Of a stretch of 64,000 bases of DNA, positions 32,426 to 41,258 are shown one piece after another. The translations under genes and the position numbers were made by a program. Below the pieces are notes generated by a model that saw only the letters and a program-made list of their open reading frames with translations, was not told where the DNA came from and made no database searches. Source of the DNA: CATQHS01 sp965203375 (GTDB taxonomy: Bacteria; Actinomycetota; Acidimicrobiia; Acidimicrobiales; Aldehydirespiratoraceae); contig OZ241886.1 of NCBI GenBank assembly GCA_965203375.1, positions 2,356,001 to 2,420,000 of the forward strand. The letters are read 5' to 3'. Each line of letters opens with the position of its first letter. Position 1 is the stretch's first letter.

Positions 32426-33982
32426 TCAGGCGCCCTCTCTCAGCTCCCGGCGCAGGATCTTGCCCGAGGCGCTCTTGGGGACGGCCTCCACCACCTCGAG
32501 GTGCCTCACCTGCTTGTAGGTGGCCAGGTGCTCGGCGGTGAAGTCGCGCAGTTCGTCCAGGGTGGGCGCCGCCGCGCCGGGGGCGACCACCACGAACGCC
32601 TTGGGCGCCTCGCCCGCCTCGTCGTCGGGCACCCCGATCACCGCCGCGTCGGCCACGGCGGGATGTGTGACCAGCACCGCCTCGACCTCGGCCGGGGCCA
32701 CCTGGAACCCCTTGTACTTGATGAGCTCCTTGATGCGGTCGACGATGGTGACGTGGCCCGCCTCGTCCAGTTCGGCCACGTCGCCGGTGTGCAGCCACCC
32801 GTCGGGGTCGATGGTGGCCGCGGTCGCCTCGGGGTTGTTCAGGTAGCCCCTCATCACCTGCGGGCCCCGCACCCACAGCTCCCCGGTCCCCCCCGCGTCC
32901 TGGTCGGCCCCGGTGACCGGATCGACGATGCGGATCTCGGTGTTGGGCAGGGTCACCCCGCTGGTGCCGGGCCGGAGCCGGCCCTCGGGGGTGCCGTGGC
33001 TCACCGGGCTCATCTCGGTCATGCCGTAGCCCTGGACCACCTCGCAGCCCACCCGGGCCGCGGCCTCGGCGGCCAAGTCGGCGCCGAGGGGGGCGGCCCC
33101 GGAGAAGACCTGCTTCAGCGACGACAGGTCGTAGCGGTCCACCGCCGGGTGCCGGGCCAGCCCCAGCACCATGGGGGGCACCGCGAAGAACCGGGTGATC
33201 CGCTCGCTCTCCACCAGCCCCAGGGCCGCCTCCATGTCGAAGCGGGGCATGGTCACCACCCGCACGCCGCTGGCCAGCAGGGCGTTCATCAGCACCTGCA
33301 TCCCGTAGATGTGGAAGAACGGCAGCGCGGCCAGGGCCGCCTCGCCCTCTTCGTAGGTGAGGAACCCGCCGATCTGGGCCACGTTGGCCACCAGGTTGCG
33401 GTGGGTCAGCATCACCCCCTTGGGCATCCCGGTGGTGCCCGACGAGTAGGGCAGCACGGCCACGTGGTCGGCGTTGTCCACCGGCACCTGGTCGATGGGC
33501 TCGCCGAACAGCGACTCCAGCGCCGCCGCCCCCTCGGCCGCCTCGCCGATCACCGCGATGTCCGACACCGCCGAGCCCTCGGCCGCGGCCCGGGCCGCGG
33601 GCAGAAAGGCCGGGACGGTCACCAGCATCGACGCGCCGGCGTCGTCGAGCTGGTAGCGGACCTCGCCGGGCCCGTAGGTGGGGTTGACGGTGGTGACGGT
33701 GGCGCCGGCCAGGGCGATGCCGTGGAAGACCACCGCGTAGGCGGGGAGGTTGGGGGCCATGAGGGCCACCGTCGCGCCCGGCCCGACGCCCCGGGCGGCC
33801 AGGCCCCCGGCAAGGCGGCGGACCGCCTCGTGCAGCTCGCCGAAGGTGTGGGAGTCACCGCCCCCGTCGGTTATGGCCACCTGGTCCGCCCGGGCCCCGG
33901 CGCCGGCGAACACCATCTCGGTGATCGAGCAGTCGGGGATCTCGACGTCGGGCAGGGGGCTTCGGTGGACGATGGGGTTCAT
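32426..33982 (-). CDS. Acyl/aryl-CoA ligase (AMP-dependent)
   Basis: 518-residue ANL-superfamily enzyme, 4-coumarate-CoA ligase-like. Motifs: YSSGTTGMPKGVMLTHRN (A3), YGMTEMSPVSHG (A5), LHTGDVAELDEAG (A7), RIKELIKYKGFQVAPAEVE (A8) and PKSASGKILRREL with the catalytic Lys (A10). It activates a carboxylate with ATP then CoA; the acid cannot be specified. Its ATG overlaps the stop of a mini-ORF that starts on the TrpB2 stop. An enoyl-CoA hydratase lies two genes upstream. Confidence 0.92.
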   Translation of the reverse strand: MNPIVHRSPLPDVEIPDCSITEMVFAGAGARADQVAITDGGGDSHTFGELHEAVRRLAGGLAARGVGPGATVALMAPNLPAYAVVFHGIALAGATVTTVNPTYGPGEVRYQLDDAGASMLVTVPAFLPAARAAAEGSAVSDIAVIGEAAEGAAALESLFGEPIDQVPVDNADHVAVLPYSSGTTGMPKGVMLTHRNLVANVAQIGGFLTYEEGEAALAALPFFHIYGMQVLMNALLASGVRVVTMPRFDMEAALGLVESERITRFFAVPPMVLGLARHPAVDRYDLSSLKQVFSGAAPLGADLAAEAAARVGCEVVQGYGMTEMSPVSHGTPEGRLRPGTSGVTLPNTEIRIVDPVTGADQDAGGTGELWVRGPQVMRGYLNNPEATAATIDPDGWLHTGDVAELDEAGHVTIVDRIKELIKYKGFQVAPAEVEAVLVTHPAVADAAVIGVPDDEAGEAPKAFVVVAPGAAAPTLDELRDFTAEHLATYKQVRHLEVVEAVPKSASGKILRRELREGA

Positions 33983-34080
33983 GTGAGCACCGGCGCCGCC
34001 GCGGCGGCGCGCCAGGGCCGCGCCGAGGCGCGGGAGGGGCGGACGACGGGGCTCACGCCAGCACCGGCACCGATTCCATG
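33979..34080 (-). repeat. 74-bp boundary duplication with a 25-residue mini-ORF between TrpB2 and CoA ligase
   Basis: GGGG(T/C)TCA(T/C)G followed by AGCACCGGC recurs 74 bp apart (33975 and 34049). The TrpB2 stop overlaps a GTG as GTGA (34056). The frame beginning MSPVVRPSRASARPW ends in a TGA at 33981-33979 that overlaps the CoA-ligase ATG as ATGA. Confidence 0.78.
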
Positions 34081-35417
34081 GCCGCGGCCACCTCGGACTC
34101 GGACAGCTCGTGGTCGGCCAGCGAGCCCTCCAGGTAGGCCTCGTAGGCGCCGAGGTCCAAGTGGCCGTGCCCGCACAGCGCGGTCAGGATCGTCTTGGAC
34201 TCCCCCGACTCCTTGCAGGCCAGGGCCTCCCGGACGGCCGCGGCCAGGGCGTGGGTGGGCTCGGGGGCCGGGACTATGCCCTCGGCCCGGGCGAAGCTCA
34301 GGCCGGCCTCGAAGCACTCCCGCTGGGGTATGGCCACCGCCTCCACCAAGCCCAGCTCGTAGACGTGGGACAGCAGGGGCGACATCCCGTGGTAGCGCAG
34401 TCCGCCGGCGTGGATGGGCTCGGGGATGAACGAGTGGCCCAGGGTGTGCATCTTCAGCAGCGGCGTCACCTGGGCCGCGTCGCCGAAGTCGTAGCGGTAC
34501 TGGCCCTTGGTGAGCGACGGGCACGAGGCCGGCTCGACGCAGCGCACGGTCGGGCTCATGCGCCCGGCCATCTTCTCCCGCAGGAACGGGAAGGCCAAGC
34601 CCGCGAAGTTCGACCCGCCGCCGGTGCAGCCCACCAGCACGTCGGGCCGCTCGTCCACCATGGCCATCTGCAGGAGCGCCTCTTCGCCGATGACGGTCTG
34701 GTGCATCAGGACGTGGTTCAAGACGCTGCCCAGGCAGTAGCGGGCGGCCGGGTCGGCGGCCGCCATCATGATGGCCTCGGATATGGCCACCCCCAGCGAC
34801 CCGGGGTGGTCGGGGTCGGCGGCCAGCAGGCCCCGCCCGTACTCGGTGGCCTCCGACGGGCTGGAGTGGACCGTGGCCCCCCACACCTCCATCATCGTCT
34901 TGCGGTAGGGCTTCTGGCGGTACGAGGCCGCCACCTGCCACACCTCGCAGTCGATGCCGTACTGGGCGCAGGCGAAGGCCAGGGCGCTCCCCCACTGGCC
35001 GGCCCCGGTCTCGGTGGTCAGCCGGGTGACGCCCTCGGAGTGGTTGTAGAAGGCCTGGGCCACCGCGGTGTTGGGCTTGTGGGAGCCGGCCGGGCTCACC
35101 CCCTCGTACTTGTAGAAGATCTTGGCCGGGGTGTCGAGGGCGCGCTCGAGCCGGCGGGCCCGCATCAGCGGGCTGGGCCGCCACAGCCTCAGCACGTCGA
35201 GGACCCCGCCGGGGATGTCCACGTAGCGCTCCGAGGTCACCTCCTGGGCGATGAGGGCCATCGGGAACAGGGGGGCCAGATCGTCGGGCCCGGCCGGTTC
35301 CAGGGTGCCCGGATGCAGGGGCGGGGGCGGGGGCGAGGGCAGATCGGCGTTGATGTTGTACCACTGCGTCGGCTGCTCCGACGCGGGCAGATGCACCCGG
35401 TAGTAGTCGTCGGTCAT
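34053..35417 (-). CDS. TrpB2-type tryptophan synthase beta-like protein
   Basis: 454-residue PLP enzyme of the TrpB2 branch, converting indole and serine (or phosphoserine) to tryptophan. The PLP Lys is in SPAGSHKPNTA (Lys114). TTETGAGQWGSALAFACAQYGIDCEVW, CTGGGSNFAG and the TrpB2-typical HAGGLRYHGMSPLLSHVYELGLVEA are present. No trpA is adjacent; TrpB2 enzymes often act alone. It sits between enoyl-CoA hydratase and acyl-CoA ligase genes, an unusual setting for tryptophan synthesis, so another beta-replacement cannot be excluded. Confidence 0.93.
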   Translation of the reverse strand: MTDDYYRVHLPASEQPTQWYNINADLPSPPPPPLHPGTLEPAGPDDLAPLFPMALIAQEVTSERYVDIPGGVLDVLRLWRPSPLMRARRLERALDTPAKIFYKYEGVSPAGSHKPNTAVAQAFYNHSEGVTRLTTETGAGQWGSALAFACAQYGIDCEVWQVAASYRQKPYRKTMMEVWGATVHSSPSEATEYGRGLLAADPDHPGSLGVAISEAIMMAAADPAARYCLGSVLNHVLMHQTVIGEEALLQMAMVDERPDVLVGCTGGGSNFAGLAFPFLREKMAGRMSPTVRCVEPASCPSLTKGQYRYDFGDAAQVTPLLKMHTLGHSFIPEPIHAGGLRYHGMSPLLSHVYELGLVEAVAIPQRECFEAGLSFARAEGIVPAPEPTHALAAAVREALACKESGESKTILTALCGHGHLDLGAYEAYLEGSLADHELSESEVAAAMESVPVLA

Positions 35418-35548
35418 TGGCGCGCCTCCTCAGGCCATTCGGCGGTAGTCGTCGGCCGCGGTCCGGGCCTGCTCGTCCGGCCGGTCCGACATGGCGCGAA
35501 GGGTAGACGCGCCGCCGAGCCGCCGTCATGCGCGGCGGTCCGCCGCCC

Positions 35549-36307
35549 TCAGCCGCCGAAGCTGGGGTCGCGCTTCTCCACGAAGGCGGTGCGGGCCTCT
35601 TCGGAGTCGCCGGTGAGGTAGGCCTCGAAGGTGAAGCCCTGCTCCCAGCGGTACTTGTCCTCCAGGGAGCCGTCCTCCACCCCGGTCAGGGAGCGCTTGG
35701 CGATCTCGATCATCACCGGCGACTTGGCCGCCATGGTTCCGGCGATGTCCAGGGCCGCCTCCCGCAGCCGGTCCCGGGGGACGACCCGCTCCACCGCCCC
35801 GAGCCGGTGGGCCTCGGCCGCGTCCACCGGCAGGCCGGTGAAGTACATGTGGCGCACCTTCTGCACCGGGAACATCCGCTGCAGGTGGGCCCCCATGCCC
35901 ATCCCGCCCCGGTCCACCTCGGGCACGGCGAAGTAGGCGTCGTCGGCCGCCACCACCACGTCGGCCGAGCCGGCGATGCCGACCCCGCCGCCGAGCACGT
36001 ATCCGTGGACGGCCGCGATCACCGGGCGGGGGTTGCGGTGGATGGCCGCGAACGTATCGTAGTTGCTGCGGTTGGCGTCGAGGATCTTGGAGGGGTCGGC
36101 CGCCACCTCCTTGACGTCGATGCCGGCGCAGAATCCCCGGCCCTCGGCCCGGATGACGATCACCCGCACCCCGTCCCGGCGGCCCAGCGCCCCGATCTCG
36201 GCGGCGAGGGCGGCCTGGGCCCCGGTGTCGAAGGCGTTGACCGGCGGGTTGTCGAGCACCAGCTCGGCGATGCCGTCGGAGACAGCGGTGGAGAACGGAG
36301 CGGTCAC
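35549..36307 (-). CDS. Enoyl-CoA hydratase/isomerase family protein
   Basis: About 252 residues of crotonase fold: ELVLDNPPVNAFDTGAQ, IRAEGRGFCAGIDVKE (first oxyanion-hole region), and VIAAVHGYVLGGGVGIAGSADVVVAADDA (second). GMGMGAHLQRMFPVQKVRHMYFTG and VERVVPRDRL follow. The glutamates expected of a classical hydratase are not obvious, so another crotonase reaction is possible. Start GTG 36307 fits the fold; ATG 36334 is possible. It diverges from the VOC gene at 36370. Confidence 0.88.
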   Translation of the reverse strand: MTAPFSTAVSDGIAELVLDNPPVNAFDTGAQAALAAEIGALGRRDGVRVIVIRAEGRGFCAGIDVKEVAADPSKILDANRSNYDTFAAIHRNPRPVIAAVHGYVLGGGVGIAGSADVVVAADDAYFAVPEVDRGGMGMGAHLQRMFPVQKVRHMYFTGLPVDAAEAHRLGAVERVVPRDRLREAALDIAGTMAAKSPVMIEIAKRSLTGVEDGSLEDKYRWEQGFTFEAYLTGDSEEARTAFVEKRDPSFGG

Positions 36308-36369
36308 GGCCCCGTGTGTAACACATCGGGCCATAGATTGGGGGTACTTCAGACCGCAGAGGGAGGGCC

Positions 36370-37242
36370 ATGGCCGCGCCGACCTACCAGCTCCATCATC
36401 TGTGCATCTTCGAGAGGCGCCCCCGCGAGGCCATGTGGAACTGGCTGCGCTGGTATCACGCCATCCCGGCCTACTACTGGGAGGGGGTCGCCGACCTCCA
36501 CCACACCGGCGAGGGCGGCGTCGACTACACCTTCCTGGCCTGCGGCGCCCCCTTCCAGATGCAGCTCGAGGCGCCCCCCTACCAATTCGAGTACGAGCGG
36601 AGCTGGTTCGCCGAGCACGGCTCGGGCATCAACCACGTGTGCTGGATCGTGCCCAACGCCTACGACACGGTGGGGCACCTCCAGTCGAACGGGGCCGCGG
36701 TGGCCATGGAGTACGAGGAGTTCGGCGGCACCTACAACGGCTTCGTGGCCATCGACCCCGAGGGCCGCTGGGTGGAGATCATGGAGTACGTCAACGACTT
36801 CAAGACCCCCGACGTGGAGTTCCGCCCGGTCGGCCACGTGGGGCTGCAGACCCTGGGGGTGGTCCAGTTGTGCCGGGACCTCGACGGCCAGGTGGAGTGG
36901 TACCGAGACGTGCTGGGGCTGAGGGCGGTGCTCGACGCCCGCAGCGACAACGACGGCCTGGTGTATCTGGCCGACCCCGGCTACGACGGCCGCCGGTGCG
37001 TCAACGTGCTGGCCACCCCCCGCACCGAGGCCGAGATGGCTCTGATGGACGAGCACGGGCCGGTCATCTCCTCGGTTCTGTACGAGGCCGGCGACGTGGA
37101 TCAGGCCTGGGCCGACGCGGCCGCGGCCGGGTTCGAGCCCATATCGGCCCCGGCCGCCGACGACCGCATCGGGGTCCGCACCGGCTATCTGCGCGAGCCC
37201 AGCGGCAACATCGTGCAGGTGCGCGAGCCCCTGGCCGCCTGA
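36370..37242 (+). CDS. Two-domain VOC-superfamily protein (extradiol dioxygenase/glyoxalase fold)
   Basis: 290-residue protein with two vicinal-oxygen-chelate halves. The N-terminal half (YQLHHLCIFERRP, GSGINHVCWIVPNAYD, IDPEGRWVEIMEY) has the His...His...Glu metal pattern; the second half (VGHVGLQTLGVVQLCRDLDGQVEWYRDVLGL, REPSGNIVQVREP) is variant. It could cleave an aromatic ring or isomerise a small metabolite. It heads a rightward group of VOC, VOC and MFS genes that look co-translated. Confidence 0.8.
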   Translation: MAAPTYQLHHLCIFERRPREAMWNWLRWYHAIPAYYWEGVADLHHTGEGGVDYTFLACGAPFQMQLEAPPYQFEYERSWFAEHGSGINHVCWIVPNAYDTVGHLQSNGAAVAMEYEEFGGTYNGFVAIDPEGRWVEIMEYVNDFKTPDVEFRPVGHVGLQTLGVVQLCRDLDGQVEWYRDVLGLRAVLDARSDNDGLVYLADPGYDGRRCVNVLATPRTEAEMALMDEHGPVISSVLYEAGDVDQAWADAAAAGFEPISAPAADDRIGVRTGYLREPSGNIVQVREPLAA

Positions 37243-37351
37243 CCGTGCCGCCCCCGGCCGAGCCCCTGGCCGCCTGACCGTGCCGCCCCCGGCCCGGACC
37301 CGAGGCCGCCTGACCGCGGCCCCGCATCCCCGTCGGCTTCCGATCAGATGA
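37226..37351 (+). repeat. 35-bp boundary repeat and mini-ORF chain between the two VOC genes
   Basis: GAGCCCCTGGCCGCCTGACC recurs at 37225 and 37260, and in altered form before 37311 (spacings 35 and 36 bp). After the first VOC stop a GTG at 37245 encodes MPPPAEPLAA and stops. A GTG at 37280 encodes 23 residues (MPPPARTRGRLTAAP and on) whose TGA overlaps the next VOC ATG as ATGA at 37348. Confidence 0.8.
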
Positions 37352-37821
37352 ATGTCAGGGGCATCCATCACGTCGGGCTGGTGGTGGACGATCTCGACGC
37401 CGCCATCGGCTTCTACGGGGCCCTGCTCGGCATGGAGGTGATCGAGCGGGACTCCTGGCGGGCCCCGGACCCGGCCGCCGACTCCGCGGTCGGGCTGGCG
37501 GGCTCGTCGGCCGACGGAGTGATGATGCGGGGGTCGGGCAGTTACCTGGAGCTGTGGCGGTATCACGCGCCCGCCCCGGTCGGCGACGACCCGGCGGAGC
37601 GGGGGGCTCACGAGCGGGGCCTGCGCCATCTCGCCATCGAGGTGGACGACGTGGACGAGGCCCTGGCCCGGGTGGTGGAGCTGGGCGGCGACGTGACGGG
37701 CGAGCCGATCCGCTTGGAGGGCGGAGCGGCCGCGGTGTACTGCCGCGACCCCTTCGGCACCATCATCGAGTTGATGTCGGCCGGCTCGGAGCTGGCCTCC
37801 CTGGACGACTTGGCCGGATGA
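37348..37821 (+). CDS. VOC-family protein (glyoxalase/epimerase type)
   Basis: 157-residue single VOC domain. VRGIHHVGLVVDDLDAAIGFYGALLGMEVIERD, GSYLELWRYHAP, LRHLAIEVDDVDEALARV and YCRDPFGTIIELMSA give the His, Glu, His, Glu ligand set of methylmalonyl-CoA epimerase and glyoxalase I-like enzymes. The substrate is unknown. Its stop forms ATGA with the start of a 32-residue frame that leads to the MFS transporter. Confidence 0.87.
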   Translation: MNVRGIHHVGLVVDDLDAAIGFYGALLGMEVIERDSWRAPDPAADSAVGLAGSSADGVMMRGSGSYLELWRYHAPAPVGDDPAERGAHERGLRHLAIEVDDVDEALARVVELGGDVTGEPIRLEGGAAAVYCRDPFGTIIELMSAGSELASLDDLAG

Positions 37822-37930
37822 CCGCGGCCGTCCCGGGCCTCGGCGCCGAGCGCGGCGCGGACCGGGTGAGGGCAACCATCCAAGGGCTCAGAGCCGAGCG
37901 GGGCGCCGACTGGTGAGAGCGTGGCTGCGG
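37818..37930 (+). repeat. Boundary repeat and 32-residue bridging frame between VOC and MFS genes
   Basis: CTC-G/A-GAGCCGAGCGGGGCGCCGAC-type units recur about 47 bp apart (GTGA at 37866 and 37913). The frame from ATG 37818 overlaps the VOC stop as ATGA and ends in a TGA overlapping the MFS GTG at 37913. Its product repeats itself: GLGAERGADR then GLRAERGADW. Confidence 0.78.
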
Positions 37931-39238
37931 GGCCCCCGGCTGCGGGGCGCCGACCGGGGGCTGCTGCCGTATCAGATCGTGATGGGGGTGACCACCGGGT
38001 CGATCGGCGGGATCATCGTCGTCCTCGGCCCCCTGCGCGACGAGCAGGGGTTCAGCGACACCGAGATCGGGATCGTGGTGGCCGGCGGGTTCCTGGCCGC
38101 CTTCGCGGCCCAGGTGGCGCTGGCCCCCTACGCCGACCGGGGCCACGGCCGGGCCATGGCCGTGGCCGGGATGGCGCTGGGGGCCGCGGCCCTGGGGGCG
38201 ATGGCGGTTCTGGACGGCATCGCGGCCTGGACGGCCAGCCGGGCCGCCCTGGGCTTCTCGGCCGGCCTGGTGCTGCCCGGGCTGCGGAGGGCCGCCTCGG
38301 TGATGAACCCGGCGAAGGCGGGCGAGAACCTGGGCCGGCTGATGGTGGGCGAGGTCCTCGGCTTCGTGGCCGGCCCGGTGATATCGGCGGTCATGGTCAC
38401 CGTCGGCGGCCTCCGGGCGCCCTTCGTCGCCTTCGCCGCGGGCATGGCGCTGTTCCTGCCGGTGGTGGCGCGGCTCCCCGCCGACCGGGGCCTCACCGAC
38501 GCCCGCCGGAGATCGTCGCTGGACCTGCTGGGGCGGCCCCGGCTGCAAGGGGCGCTGATCATGATCCTCGGGTACTTCGTCGTGGTCGGCGCCTTCGAGG
38601 CGGTGCTGCCGGTCATGTTCCAAGACCGGGGCGGCGACCCGATCCACACCAGCATCGCCTTCACCGTGCTGGCCCTGCCCATCGCGGCGGTGGGCCCCCG
38701 GGCCGGGCGCATCGCCGACCGGCTGGGACCGGCCCGGATGGCCGCGGCCGGCATGGCCGTGGTGGCCGTCTTGACCTCCACCTACGGCTTCTGGCCCGGC
38801 CTGGCCGCGCCGATGGCGGTCATGGCCCTAGTTGGAGTGGCCGACGGCTTCGGCGCCACCGCCGGCCAGGTGGCGGTGGCCCGGGCGGTGCCCGAGCAGC
38901 GACAGGCCGGGGCCATGGGCCTCATGGGCGCGGTCGAGGTGCTGGGGGCGGGGGTGGCCGCCATCCCCGCCGCGGTCGCCTACGACCTGTGGGGCGAGCG
39001 CCCGGCCTGGGCGGTCACCGGCGCGGCCTCGCTGGTGCTGATCTTCGCCGGATGGCTGCGGATGCGGGACCCAGGCCCCGCCACCGCCGACGGCCGGCCC
39101 CCGGCCGGCGCGGGCCAGCCCCCGACTCACCCCGGCGAGCCCTCCGATGACGCCGGCCAGCCCCCGGCCCGACCCGGCGAGTCCTCCGAGGACGCCGGTC
39201 AGTCCTCGACCAGGCGCATGGGGTCGCCCATGTCGTGA
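37913..39238 (+). CDS. MFS transporter
   Basis: 441-residue polytopic protein with about 12 helices (residues 18-390). The conserved MFS loop 2-3 motif appears as APYADRGHGRAMAVAG, and a mid-protein counterpart as GRIADRLGPARMAAAG. Probably a drug or small-metabolite exporter or importer. The C-terminal tail (from about residue 395) is a soluble Pro/Ser repeat (AGQPPTHPGEPSDD, AGQPPARPGESSED) generated by a 42-bp boundary repeat. It overlaps the converging PhyH gene by 40 bp. Confidence 0.87.
   Translation: MRAWLRGPRLRGADRGLLPYQIVMGVTTGSIGGIIVVLGPLRDEQGFSDTEIGIVVAGGFLAAFAAQVALAPYADRGHGRAMAVAGMALGAAALGAMAVLDGIAAWTASRAALGFSAGLVLPGLRRAASVMNPAKAGENLGRLMVGEVLGFVAGPVISAVMVTVGGLRAPFVAFAAGMALFLPVVARLPADRGLTDARRRSSLDLLGRPRLQGALIMILGYFVVVGAFEAVLPVMFQDRGGDPIHTSIAFTVLALPIAAVGPRAGRIADRLGPARMAAAGMAVVAVLTSTYGFWPGLAAPMAVMALVGVADGFGATAGQVAVARAVPEQRQAGAMGLMGAVEVLGAGVAAIPAAVAYDLWGERPAWAVTGAASLVLIFAGWLRMRDPGPATADGRPPAGAGQPPTHPGEPSDDAGQPPARPGESSEDAGQSSTRRMGSPMS
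39110..39216 (+). repeat. 42-bp in-frame repeat at the MFS/PhyH convergent end
   Basis: GC(G/C)GG(C/T)CAG starts at 39110, 39152 and 39194, exactly 42 bp apart. The last unit is the 3' end of the converging dioxygenase gene (LVED-stop on the minus strand). Extra units lengthen the MFS C-terminus in frame, so one gene's end has been copied into the tail of the other. Confidence 0.82.
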
Positions 39239-40029
39239 TAGCCGAGATAGCCGCCGCCGACGGCCGAGGCGTCGTAGAGGGCGTATCCCAGCAGTTCCCG
39301 GGCCCGCCGGGGCAGTGTCCTCACCAATTCCAGGGGGAGGCTGGTGTAGTTGTTCTCCACCGGGCGCAGCCAGCCGCAGCAGTAGGAGGTGGACAGGGCC
39401 CGCCGCCGCCGGTCGGTGCGGTTGGCGCCGCCGGCGTGCAGGGTGTCGCCCCTGAAGAACAGAGTCGAGCCGGCCGGCAGCGAGCAGGCCGTCGTCTCGC
39501 CGGGGCCGGGCCAGCGGTCGGGGTCCCAGCGATGGCTGCCCGGCGCCACCAGCGTCCCGCCCATGTCGGGGGTGATGTCCACCAAGGCAGCGATGGTGTT
39601 CACCGTCTTGGGGACGGGCGTGGGGGCGAAGTTCCAGGCGTCGTCGTCGCGGTGGAAGGGCTGGGCCGGCTCGCCGGGGCCGATGTCGATCACCTCGCCG
39701 TCGCTGAGGATGAGGGTGGGGCTGATGGGGCCGACCACCGCCTCGGCGAAGCCCAGCAGCTTCTCGTCCAACATGATCTCCACGAAGCTGGGGGCCTTGG
39801 CGCACAGCGCCTGGAGGCGGCGGGTCCGGCGGCCCAGGAATTCGTCGGAGGCCTCCGATCCGGAGTCGGTGCCGCCCCAGGCGTCGAGCCAGGGCTGGAT
39901 CTCGGCGTTGAACCGGCAGAGGAGACCGGGCTCGAGCCAACCGTCCACTATCACCCCGCCGTCGCGCTCGTTGGCCTCGACTATGTCGTCGGCGGTGCAG
40001 TCGGCGGGCAGGCGCTGCAGTTCTGCCAT
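39199..40029 (-). CDS. Phytanoyl-CoA dioxygenase (PhyH) family oxygenase
   Basis: 276-residue Fe(II)/2-oxoglutarate oxygenase. The iron facial triad starts at HRD (His126, Asp128) in AQPFHRDDDAWNF, with the distal His in FRGDTLHAGGANRT and Arg for 2-oxoglutarate soon after. MGGTLVAPGSHRWD is the usual double-stranded beta-helix strand. PhyH relatives are expanded in marine bacteria and hydroxylate many small substrates, so the CoA ester is not implied. The ATG at 40029 (MAELQRLPAD) is preferred over 40047. Confidence 0.9.
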   Translation of the reverse strand: MAELQRLPADCTADDIVEANERDGGVIVDGWLEPGLLCRFNAEIQPWLDAWGGTDSGSEASDEFLGRRTRRLQALCAKAPSFVEIMLDEKLLGFAEAVVGPISPTLILSDGEVIDIGPGEPAQPFHRDDDAWNFAPTPVPKTVNTIAALVDITPDMGGTLVAPGSHRWDPDRWPGPGETTACSLPAGSTLFFRGDTLHAGGANRTDRRRRALSTSYCCGWLRPVENNYTSLPLELVRTLPRRARELLGYALYDASAVGGGYLGYHDMGDPMRLVED

Positions 40030-40118
40030 GATCCCTACGGTAATCAAGGGCCTCGCCCGATCGAGAGAGCGGCCGGCGGGCGCGACCCCGGCCCCGGAGC
40101 ACTGACCGAGGAGCAGCC

Positions 40119-41258
40119 ATGGGCGGCGCCGCCAGTCCCGATGTCCTGACCGAGGACCCCGATTTCCTGGAGCACTGCTATCGCCGGGTGCTGGGCGAGC
40201 TGGGCTTCTCCGAGGAGCACGCCCGGGTGGTGGCGAGCTGCGTCTCCGACGGGGACCGCAACGGCAAGCTCACCCAGGGCCTGGGGGTGTTCGAGATCCC
40301 GGTGCTGCTGGCCCGCACCGGCACCCTGGACGTGACCGCCGTCCCGGTGGTGGCCGACGAGGGGCCGACCTGGACGGTGATCGACGCCCGCCGCTCGTCG
40401 GGGCAGTGGGCGCTGACCATGGCCGTAGAGGCGTCCATCGCCAAGGCCCGCCGTTGCGCCGTCGCGGTGGGGTTCGTCCGGGACTTCAACGACGCCGGGG
40501 CCTTCGGCACCTACGTGCGCATGGCCGCCCGGGCGCAAATGTTCGCCCTGGCCACCAACAACAGCCTGCCGCTGGTGTCGCCCTGGGGCGGCATGGAGAA
40601 CGTGCTGTCGGGCGCCCCGTTCGCGGCCGCGGCCCCCGGCGGAGAGCATCCGCCCATCGTCGCCGACATCCAGGCCATCGAGGTCCACGACGGCGACCTG
40701 AGCCGGGCCTGGTTCCAGGGGGACAGGCTGCCGGGCAAGTTCCTGGCCGACCCCGACACCGGCGAGCTCACCGACGACCCCGGCCCCTACTTCAAGCGCA
40801 TGGAGGACTTCGGCCGGATCTCCGACTGCGAGGCCCCCTCGGTGTTCGGCTCCCCCCGCCTTTACGCCCTCAACCTGTTCACCGAGATGCTGGCTGCGGT
40901 CATCAACCCCGGGGCCCGGCTCAGCCCCCAGATCCCGGGGCCGCCGTCGTACTGGCTGGAGCCCCGCGACGAGGCCCTCACCGGCGGGGCCTGCGTGATC
41001 GTGATCGACCCGTCCCACTGGATGCCGGCCGACGAGCCGGGCCGCAAGTCCGACGATCTGGTGGAGGCGGTGAAGGGGGCCAGGCGGAGGCCCGGCGTGG
41101 ACGAGATCTTCCTGCCCGGCGAGCGGGGCTGGCGGGCCATGGCCTCGGGCGGGCCGGTGGAGATCCTCAGAGCCCACTGGGAGTCCTTCGTGCGGATAGC
41201 CGACAGCGTCGGCCTCACCGTGGGCGGGCTGCGAGCCGAATACGAGGAGTCGTCATGA
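40119..41258 (+). CDS. Malate/L-lactate dehydrogenase (Ldh2) family protein with substituted catalytic His
   Basis: 379-residue protein of the NAD(P)-dependent Ldh2 family (malate, sulfolactate and ureidoglycolate dehydrogenases). Conserved parts: SCVSDGDRNGKLTQGLGVFEI, ATNNSLPLVSPWGG and LNLFTEMLAAVINPGA. The catalytic segment, normally RxSxHFG, reads RDFNDAGAFG; the His is replaced by Asp125. Either the reaction has changed or activity is lost. The stop overlaps the ATG of a mini-ORF leading to the MDR gene. Confidence 0.83.
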   Translation: MGGAASPDVLTEDPDFLEHCYRRVLGELGFSEEHARVVASCVSDGDRNGKLTQGLGVFEIPVLLARTGTLDVTAVPVVADEGPTWTVIDARRSSGQWALTMAVEASIAKARRCAVAVGFVRDFNDAGAFGTYVRMAARAQMFALATNNSLPLVSPWGGMENVLSGAPFAAAAPGGEHPPIVADIQAIEVHDGDLSRAWFQGDRLPGKFLADPDTGELTDDPGPYFKRMEDFGRISDCEAPSVFGSPRLYALNLFTEMLAAVINPGARLSPQIPGPPSYWLEPRDEALTGGACVIVIDPSHWMPADEPGRKSDDLVEAVKGARRRPGVDEIFLPGERGWRAMASGGPVEILRAHWESFVRIADSVGLTVGGLRAEYEESS

